From Chamaelirium japonicum (Eukaryota; Streptophyta; Magnoliopsida; Liliales; Melanthiaceae): 64,000 nucleotides of DNA. Both the position numbers and the translations under genes were made by a program. Positions 54,265 to 64,000 of this stretch are shown here, piece after piece (positions within the stretch are counted from its first letter, which is position 1; each line of letters opens with the position of its first letter). Under the pieces are notes generated by a model, which was not told the DNA's origin, made no database searches, and saw only the letters and a program-made list of their open reading frames with translations. The stretch spans positions 62,001 to 126,000 of the forward strand of contig CANTAL010000004.1 of the NCBI GenBank assembly GCA_947650365.1, in the 5' to 3' direction.

Positions 54265-57200
54265 TATGAATGAATTAGAATGGATCGTACGAATGAATTA
54301 GAGTTGATACATTCATGCGAATGAATTAGAATGGATCGTACGAATGAATTAGATTGGATCGTATGAATGAATTATAATGGATCATGCGAATGAATTAGAA
54401 TAGATCATACGAATGAATTAGAATGGATCGTACGAATGAATTAGAATGGATACATTTGTGCGAATCCATTCTATTTCATTCGTACGATCCATTCTAACTC
54501 ATTCGCACGATCCATTCTAATTCATTCATACGATCCATTCTAATTCATTCGCACGATCCATTCTAATTCATTCATACTATCCATTCTAATTCATTCGCAC
54601 GAATGTATCAATGGATCGTACGAATGAATTAGAATGGATTGAATTAGAATGAATCGTACGAATGAATTAGAATGGATCGTGCGAATGAATTAGAATGAAT
54701 TGTACGAATGAATTAGAATGGATCGTACGAATGAATTAGAATGGATCGTGCGAATGAATTAGAATGGATCGTACAAATGAATTAGAAAGGATACATTCGA
54801 ATTTATTCGTACGATATATTCTAATTCATTCGCACAATCTATTCTAATTCATTCGTACGATCCATTCTAATTAGAATGGATACATTCGTGCGAATGAATT
54901 AGAATGGATCGTATGAATGAATTAGAATCGATCGTACGAATGAATTAGAATGGATCATGCGAATGAATTAGAATGGATCGTGCGAGTAAATTAGAATGGA
55001 TCGTATGAATGAATTAGAATGGATCGTATGAATGAAATAGAATGGATCGTACGAATGAATTAGAATGGATCGTGTGAATGAATTAGAATGGATCGTAGGA
55101 ATGAGTAAGAATGGATCGTATGAATGAAATAGAATGGATCGTATGAATAAATTAGAATGGATCGTGCGAATGAATTAGAATGGATCATACGAATGAATTA
55201 GACTGGATCGTACGAATGAATTAGAATGGATCGTACGAATGAATTAGAATGGATCGTACGAATGAATTAGAATGGATACATTCGTGCGAATGAATTAGAA
55301 TGGATCATACGAATGAATTAGAGTTGATACATTCGTGTGAATGAATTAAAATGGATAATACGAATGAGTAAGAATGGATCGTAGAATTAGAATGGATCGT
55401 ATGAATGAATTAGAATGGATACATACAAATGAATAAGAATGGATCGTATGAATGAATTAGAATGGATCGTGCGAATGAATTAGAATGAATCGTACGAATG
55501 AATTAGAATGGATCGTACGAATGAATTAGAATGGATCGTACGAATGAATTAGAATGGATCGTACGAATGAATTAGAATAGATCGTACGAATGAATTAGAA
55601 TAGATCGTACGAAGGAATTAGAATGGATCGTACGAAGGAATTAGAATGGATAGTACGAATGAAGTAGAATGGATCGTGCGAATGAATTAGAATGGATCGT
55701 ACGAATGAGTAAGAATGGATCGTACGAATGAATTAGAATGGATCGTATGAATGAAATAGAATGGATACATTCGTGCGAATGAATTAGAATGGATCATATG
55801 AATGAATTAGAATGGATCGTTTGAGTGAATGCGAATGGATCGTGCGAATGAATTAGAATGGATTGTACGAATGAATTAGAATGGATCGTACGAATGAATT
55901 AGAATGGATACATTCGTGCGAATCCATTCTATTTCATTCGTACGATCCATTCTAATTCATTCGCACGATCCATTCTAATTCATTCATACGATCCATTCTA
56001 ATTCATTTGTACGATCCATTCTAATTGATTCGTACGATCCATTCTAATTCATTCGCACAATCTATTCTAATTCATTCGTACGATCCATTCTAATTCATTC
56101 GCACGATCTATTCTAATTCATTCATACGATCCATTCTAATTCATTAATACGATCCAATCTAATTCATTCATACGATCCATTCTAATTCATTCGTACGATC
56201 CATTCTAATTCATTCGCACGATCCATTCTAATTCATTCGCACGAATGTATCCATTCTAATTCATTTGTACAATCCATTCTAATTCATTCGTACGATCCAT
56301 TCTAATTCATTCGTACGATCCATTCTAATTCATTCGCACGATCCATTCTAATTCATTCGCATGATCCATTCTAATTCATTCGTACGATCGATTCTAATTC
56401 ATTCATACGATCCATTCTAATTCATTCGCACGAATGTATCCATTCTTATTCATTCGTACGATCCATTCTAATTCATTCGCACAATCTATTCTAATTCATT
56501 CATACGATCCATTCTAATTTATTCGCACGATCCATTCTAATTCCTTCGTATGATCCATTCTAATTCATTCGTACGGTATGATTCATTCTAATTCATTCGT
56601 AAGATTCATTCTAATTCAATCCATTCTAATTCATTCGTACGATCCATTCTAATTCATTCGTACGATCCATTCTAATTCATTCGTACGATTCATTCTAATT
56701 CAATCCATTCTAATTCATTCGTACGATCCATTCTTACTCATTCGTACGATCCATTCTAATTCATTTGCACGAATAAATCCATTCTAATTCATTCGTAAGA
56801 TCCATTCTAATTCATTCATACATGTACGAATGAATTAGAATGGATACATTCGTGCGAATGAATTATAATGGATCGTATGAATGAATTAGATTGGATCGTA
56901 TGCATGAATTAGAATGGATCGTGCGAATGAATTAGAATGGATCGTACGAATGAGTAAGAATGGATCGTACGAATGAATTAGAATGGATCGTACGAATGAA
57001 TTGGAATGGATACATTTGTGCGAATGAATTAGAATGGATCATATGAATGAATTAGAATGGATCGTTTGAGTGAATACGAATGGATCTTGCGAATTAATTA
57101 GAATGGATTGTACGAATGAATTAGAATGGATCGTACGAATGAATTAGAATGGATACATTCGTGCGAATCCATTCTATTTCATTCGTACGATCCATTCTAA

Positions 57201-59242
57201 TTCATTCGCACGATCCATTCTAATTCATTCGTACGATCCATTCTAATTCATTCGTACGATCCATTCTAATTCATTCGCACAATCTATTCTAATTCATTCG
57301 TACGATCCATACTAATTCATTCGCACGATCCATTCTAATTCATTCATACGATCCATTCTATTTCATTCGTACGATCCATACTTACTCATTCATACGATCC
57401 ATTCTAATTCATTTGCACGAAGGTATCCATTCTAATTCATTCGTACTATCCATTCTAATTCCTTCGTACGATCCATTCTAATTCCTTCGTACGATCCATT
57501 CTAATTCATTCGTACGATCCATTCTAATTCATTCGTACGATCCATTCTAATTCCTTCGTATGATCCATTCTAATTCATTCGTACGGTATGATTCATTCTA
57601 ATTCATTCGTACGATTCATTCTAATTCAATCCATTCTTATTCATTCATACGATCCATTCTATTTCATTCGTACAATCCATTCTAATTCTTTCGCATGATC
57701 CATTCGCATTCACTCAAACGATCCATTCTAATTCATTCATACGATCCATTCTATTTCATTTGCACGAAGGTATCCATTCTAATTCATTCGTACTATCCAT
57801 TCTAATTCCTTCGTACGATCCATTCTAATTCATTCGCACGATCCATTCTAATTCATTCGTACGATCCATTCTAATTCATTCGTACGATCTATACTAATTC
57901 ATTCGCACGATCCATTCTAATTCACTAATACGATTCAATCTAATTCATTCGCACGAATATATCCTTTCTAATTCATTCGTACGATCCAAATTCATTTATC
58001 CGTACGATCTATTCTATTTCATTCATATGATCCATTCGTATCGTACGATCCATTCTAATTCAATCCATTCTAATTCATTCGTACGATCCATTCTAATTCA
58101 TTCGTACGATTCATTCTAATTCAATCTATTCTAATTCATTCGTACGATCCATTCTATTTCATTCATACGATCCATTCTTACTCATTCGTACTATCCATTC
58201 GTATCCATTCTAATTCATTCGTATGATCTATTCTAATTCATTCGTACGATCCATTCTAATTCCTTCGTACGATCCATTCTAATTCATTCGTACGATCCAT
58301 TCTAATTCATTCGCACGATCCATTCTAATTCATTCTTACGATCCATTCTATTTCATTCATACGATCCATTCTAATTCATTCATACGATTTATTCTAATTC
58401 TTTCGTACGAATGTATCCATTCTAATTCATTCGTACGATCCATTCTAATTCATTCGCACGATCCATTCTAATTCATTCATATAATCCATTCTAATTCTTT
58501 TGCACGAATGTATCCATTCTAATTCATTCATTCGATCCATTCTAATTCATTCGTACGATCCATTCTAATTCATTCGCACGATCCATTCTAATTCATGCAT
58601 ACGATCCAATCTAATTCATTCATACGATCCATTCTAATTCAATCGCACGAATGTATCCATTCTAATTCATTCGTATGATCCATTCTAATTCATTCGTACG
58701 ATCTATTCTAATTCATTCATACGATCCATTCTAATTTATTCACACGATCCATTCTAATTCCTTCGTATGATCCATTCTAATTCATTCGTACGGTATGATT
58801 CATTCTAATTCATTCGTACGATTCATTCTAATTCAATCCATTCTAATTCATTCGTACGATCTATTCTAATTCATTCGTACGATTCATTCTAATTCATTCG
58901 TACGATTCATTCTAATTCAATCCATTCTAATTCATTCGTACGATCCATTCTTACTCATTCGTACGATCCATTCTAATTCATTCGCACGAATGAATCTATT
59001 CTAATTCATTCGTATGATCCATTCTAATTCATTCGCATGAATTATCCATTCTAAGTCATTCGTACGATCCATTCTATCTCATTCGTACAATCCATTCTAT
59101 TTCATTCGTACGATCCATTCTAATTCATTCGCACGATCCATTCTAATTCATTCACATGATCCATTCTAATTCATTCGTCCGATCGATTCTAATTCATTCA
59201 TACGATCCATTCTAATTCATTCGCACGAATGTATCCATTCTA
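54265..59242. repeat. Satellite strand map 54.3-59.2 kb
   Basis: Blocks: G 54265-54468, C to 54608, G to 54797, C to 54870, G to 55922, C to 56822, G to 57167, C 57169-59237. The last C block, about 2.1 kb, is one of the longest uninterrupted blocks outside the first 3.5 kb. No gene seen. Confidence 0.82.
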
Positions 59243-62200
59243 AATGAATTAGAATGGATCGTACGAATGAGTAAGAATGGATCGTGCGAATGAATTAGAA
59301 TGGATCATATGAATGAATTAGAATGGATCGTATGAATGAATTAGAATGGATCGTGCGAATAAATTAGAATGGATCGTATGAATGAATTAGAATCGATCGT
59401 ACGAATGAATTAGAATGGATCATGCGAATGAATTAGAATGGATCGTGCGAATGAATTAGAATGGATCGTACGAATGAAATAGAATGGGTTGTACGAATGA
59501 GATAGAATGGATCGTACGAATGAATTAGAATGGATACATTCATGCGAATGAATTAGAATGGATCATACGAATGAATTAGAATGGATTCATTCGTGCGAAT
59601 GAATTAGAATGGATCGTACGAATGAGTAAGAATGGATCGTACGAATGAATTAGAATGGATTGAATTAGAATGAATCGTACGAATGAATTAGAATGGATCG
59701 TACGAATGAATTAGAATGGATCGTACGAAGGAATTAGAATGGATCGTACGAAGGAATTGGAATGGATAGTACGAATGAATTAGAATGGATAGAACGAATG
59801 AATTAGAATGGATCGTGCGAATGAAGTAAAATGGATCGTATGAATGAAATAGAATGGATCGTATGAATTAGAATGGATCGTACGAATGAAATAGAATGGA
59901 TCGTACGAATGAATTAGAATAGATTGTGCGAATGGATTAGAATGGATCATACGATTGAGTAAGAATGGATTGTACGAATGAAATAGAATAGATCGTACGA
60001 ATGAATTAGAATGGATCTTGCTAATGAATTAGAATTGATCGTACGAATGAATTAGAATAGATTGTGCGAATGAATTAGAATGGATCGTACGAATGAATTG
60101 GAATGGATACATTCGTGCGAATGAATTAGAATGGATCGTATGAATTAGAATGGATATTACGCTTGAGTAAGAATGGGTTGTACGAATGAAATAGAATAGA
60201 TCATACGAATGAATTAGAATGGATAATGCTAATGAATTAGAATTGATCGTACGAATGAGTAAGAATGGATCGTACGAATGAAATAGAATGGATCGTATGA
60301 ATGAATTAGAATGGATCGTACGAATGAATTAGAATGGGTCGTACGAATGAATTAGAATGGATACACGATCCAGATCCATTCTAATTCATTCGCACAATCT
60401 ATTCTAATTCATTCGTAGGATCGTGCGAATGAATTAGAATGGATCGTGCGAATGAGTTAGAATGGATCGTACGAATGAATTAGAATGGATACATTCGTGC
60501 GAATCCATTCTATTTCATTCGTACGATCCATTCTAATTCATTCGCACGATCCATTCTAACTCATTAGTATGAATGAATTAGAATGGATCGTGCGAATGAA
60601 TTAGAATGGATCGTACGAATGAATTAGAATGGATCGTATGAATGAATTAGAATGGATCGTGCGAATAAATTAGAATAGATCGTATGAATGAATTAGAATG
60701 GATCGCACGAATTAGAATGGATCGTACGAATGAAATAGAATGGATTGTATGAATGAATTAGAATAGATTGTGCGAATGGATTAGATTGGATCATACGATT
60801 GAGTAAGAATGGATTGTACGAATTAAATAGAATAGATCGTACGAATGAATTAGAATGGATCATGCGAATCCATTCTATTTCATTCGTACGATCCATTCTA
60901 ATTCATTACTACGATCCATTCTAATTCATTCGTACGATCCATTCTAATTCATTCGTACGATCCATTCTAATTCATTCGCACGATCCATTCTAATTCATTC
61001 ATACGATCCATTCTAATTCATTCATACGATCCATTCTAATTCATTCGTACGATCCATTCTAATTCATTCGTACGATTCATTCTAATTCAATCCATTCTAA
61101 TTCATTCGTACGATCCATTCTAATTCCTTCGTATCCATTCTAATTAGAATGGATCGTACGAATGAATTAGAATGGATCGTACGAATGAATTGGAATGGAT
61201 ACATTCGTGCGAATGAATTAGAATGGATCGTATCAATGAATTAGATTGGATCGTATTAATGAATTAGAATGGATCGTGCGAATGAATTAGAATGGATCGT
61301 ACGAATGAATTAGAATGGATAGATTCGTGCGAATGAATTTGAATGGATCATACGAAGGAATTAGAATGGATCGTACGAATGAACTAGAATGGATCGTACG
61401 AATGAATTAGAATGGATCGTACGAAGGAATTAGAATGGATCGTACGAAGGAATTAGAATGGATAGTACGAATGAATTAGAATGGATACCTTCGTGCAAAT
61501 GAATTAGAATGGATCGTACGATTGAGTAAGAATGGATCATACGAATGAAATAGAATGGATCGTATGAATGAATTAGAATGGATCGTGCGAATGAATTAGA
61601 ATGGATCATGCGAATGAATTAGAATGTATCGTGCGAATGAATTAGAATGGATCGTACGAATGAATTAGAATGGATCGTACGAATGAATTAGAATGGATTG
61701 AATTAGAATGGATCGTACGATAAGAATGGATCGTACGAAGGAATTAGAATGGATCGTATGAAGGAATTAGAATGGATAGTACGAATGAATTAGAATGGAT
61801 ACCTTCGTGCAAATGAATTAGAATGGATCGTACGAATGAGTAAGAATGGATCGTACGAATGAATTAGAATGGATCGTACGAATGAATTAGAATGGATAGA
61901 TTCATGCGAATCCATTCTATTTCATTCGTACGATCCATTCTAATTCATTCGCACGATCCATTCTAATTCATTTATACGATCCATTCTTATCGTACGATCC
62001 ATTCTAATTCAATCCATTCTAATTCATTCGTACGATCCATTCTAATTCATTCGTACGATCCATTCTAATTCCTTCGTACGATCCATTCTAATTCCTTCGT
62101 ACGATCCATTCTTATCGTACGATCCATTCTAATTCAATCCATTCTAATTCATTCGTACGATCCATTCTAATTCATTCGTACGATTCATTCTAATTCAATC

Positions 62201-64000
62201 CATTCTAATTCATTCGTACGATCCATTCCAATTCATTCGTACAATCTATTCTAATTCATTCGTATGATCCATTCTAATTCAATCCATTCTAATTCATTCG
62301 TACGATCCATTCTAATTCATTCGTACGATCCATTCTTACTCATTCGTACGATCCATTCTAATTCATTCGTACGATCCATTCTAATTCATTCGTACGATCC
62401 ATTCTAATTCATTCGCACAATCTATTCTAATTCATTCGTACGATCCATTCTAATTCATTCGCACGATCCATTCTAATTCATTCATACGATCCATTCGATT
62501 TCATTCGTACGATCCATTCTAATTCTTTTGCACGAATGTATCGAACGAATGAATTAGAATGGATCGTACGAATGAATTAGAATGGATCGAACGAATGAAT
62601 TAGAATGGATTCGCACGAATGTATCCATTCTAATTCATTCGTACGATCCATTCTAATTCATTCGTATAGTCCATTCTAATTCATTCGCACGATCCATTCG
62701 CATTCACTCAAACGATCCATTCTAATTCATTCATATGATCCATTCTAATTCATTCGTACGATCCATTCTAATTCATTCGTACGATCCATTCAAATTCATT
62801 CGCACAATCTATTCTAATTCATTCGTACGATCCATTAGAATGGATCGTACAAATGAGTAAGAATGGATCGTGCGAATGAATTAGAATGGATCATATGAAT
62901 GAATTAGAATGGATCGTATGAATAAATTAGAAAGGATCGTGCGAATAAATTAGAATGGATCGTACGAATGAATTAGAATGGATCGTACGAATGAATTAGA
63001 ATGGATCGTACGAATGAATTAGAATGGATTCATTCGGGCGAATGAATTAGAATGGATCGTACGAATTAGTAAGAATGGATCGTACGAATGGATTAGAATG
63101 GATTGAATTAGAATGAATCGTACGAATGAATTAGAATGGATCGTACGAATGAATTAGAATGGATCGTACAAATGAATTAGAATGGATTGAATTAGAATGA
63201 ATCGTACGAATGAATTAGAATGAATCATACCGTACGAATGAATTAGAATGGATCATACGAAGGAATTAGAATAGATCGTGCGAATAAATTAGAATGGATC
63301 ATATGAATGAATTAGAATAGATTGTGCGAATGGATTAGAATGGATCATATGATTGAGTAAGAATGGATTGTACGAATGAAATAGAATAGATCGTACGAAT
63401 GAATTAGAATGGATCATGCGAATAAATTAGAATGGATCGTATGAATGAATTAGAATCGATCGTACGAATGAATTAGAATGGATCATGCGAATGAATTAGA
63501 ATGGATTGAATTAGAATGAATCGTACGAATGAGTAGGAATGGATCCATTCTATTTCATTCGTACGATCCATTCTAATTCATTCATACGATCCTTTCTAAT
63601 TCCTTCGTACGAATTAATTAGACTGGATTGCATGACTGAATTAGAATAGATCGTACGAATGAATTAGAATGGATCGTACGAAATGTATCCATTCTACTTC
63701 ATTCGTACGATCCATTCTAATTCATTCGTATGATCCATTCTTACTCATTCGTACGATCCAATCTAATTCATTCATACGATCCATTCTACGATCCATTCTA
63801 ATTCATTCGTACGTTCCATTCTAATTCATTCGTACGATCCATTCAAATTCATTAATACGATCCATTCTAATTCATTCGCCCGATCCATTCTAATTCATTC
63901 ATACGATCCATTCTAATTCATTCGTACGATCCATTCTAATTCATTCGTACGATCCATTCTAATTCATTCGCACGAATGAATCCATTCTAATTCATTCGTA
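59243..64000. repeat. Satellite strand map 59.2-64.0 kb
   Basis: Blocks: G 59243-60366, C to 60419, G to 60506, C to 60570, G to 60866, C to 61143, G to 61908, C to 62541, G to 62613, C to 62835, G to 63543, C to 63611, G to 63682, C to the window edge. The end (63.1-64.0 kb) resembles 50.3-51.8 kb, including the GGATCC switch. No gene seen. Confidence 0.82.
61133..61154. repeat. Switch type 5: 22-bp palindrome with TCTAATTAGA centre
   Basis: A C-to-G switch in which two cores meet at their central TAATTA. Left arm ATCCATTCTAA, right arm TTAGAATGGAT. The same 22-bp palindrome is at 54860-54881, and a 14-bp version (ATTCTAATTAGAAT) at 16845, 21179 and 41717, the last three inside copied modules. 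Confidence 0.92.

Larger units (their letters stand above)
35536..64000. repeat. 23-bp satellite array, right arm
   Basis: The same 23-bp satellite resumes exactly at the right target-site duplication of the solo LTR and continues to the window edge, so the array is longer than the window. Unit sequence, variants and strand-switching match the left arm, and several modules of the left arm recur here (for example 14.75-17.03 kb at 39.64-41.90 kb). No sequence other than satellite was found. Open frames in it arise only where unit variants or length changes remove the regular TAA stop. Confidence 0.97.

Noticed and set aside
1-64000. CRISPR array
   Set aside because: Repeats are contiguous with no unique spacers, occur on both strands, and the locus holds a eukaryotic LTR.
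1-64000. Human-type satellite II/III (CATTC/GGAAT pentamers)
   Set aside because: CATTC occurs twice per unit, but the period is 23 with a fixed GTACGAT linker, not a (CATTC)n array, and the embedded LTR looks plant-like. Resemblance is short-motif coincidence.
1-64000. Long-unit telomere repeats of yeast type (23-25 bp)
   Set aside because: Telomeric arrays keep one strand orientation and have a G-rich, T/G-biased strand. This unit is AT-rich, inverts repeatedly and contains no such motif.

Overview
The window is a 64-kb block of satellite DNA with no recognisable host gene. Almost every base belongs to a 23-bp tandem repeat. On one strand the unit is a 16-base core, GAATGAATTAGAATGG, followed by a 7-base linker, ATCGTAC; on the other strand it reads CCATTCTAATTCATTC with linker GTACGAT. 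The only sequence unlike the satellite is a 739-bp segment at 34797-35535. It has the hallmarks of a plant LTR-retrotransposon LTR: TG...CA ends, a TGTGGG/CCCACA terminal inverted repeat, a TATA box, a pyrimidine-rich leader and a GACGTAGGC-type motif. It is flanked by a perfect 5-bp target-site duplication (GAATT) and has no internal region or second LTR, so it is a solo LTR. This points to a nuclear plant chromosome, probably constitutive heterochromatin (pericentromere, knob or centromere-adjacent). The species cannot be named from the sequence.

The satellite is not a simple head-to-tail array. Reading by eye, the repeat changes strand about 120 times, giving blocks from about 45 bp to about 3.4 kb. 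'G blocks' have the GAATG strand on +; 'C blocks' have the CATTC strand on +. Many switch points are identical in sequence and recur at distant sites, so the inversions were copied as parts of larger modules rather than arising independently each time. These modules form several layers: a 1.44-kb tandem duplication (about 0.54-3.35 kb); a 524-bp tandem module (11.3-12.4 kb); a 719-bp tandem module (26.4-27.8 kb); a 4.4-kb/3.0-kb module pair (16.2-20.6 and 20.6-23.6 kb); and segmental copies about 24-25 kb apart (14.75-17.03 with 39.64-41.90; 25.7-28.9 with 49.5-52.2; fragment at 63.1-64.0).

Layout: 1-34796 mosaic satellite; 34797-35535 solo LTR carrying a 43-bp GC-rich minisatellite in its U3 part; 35536-64000 mosaic satellite. 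The open frames in the satellite are by-products: the consensus CATTC strand meets TAA once per 69 bases in every frame, and longer frames appear only where variants remove that TAA. Block boundaries were read by eye and are good to about 10-20 bp; no alignment was run.
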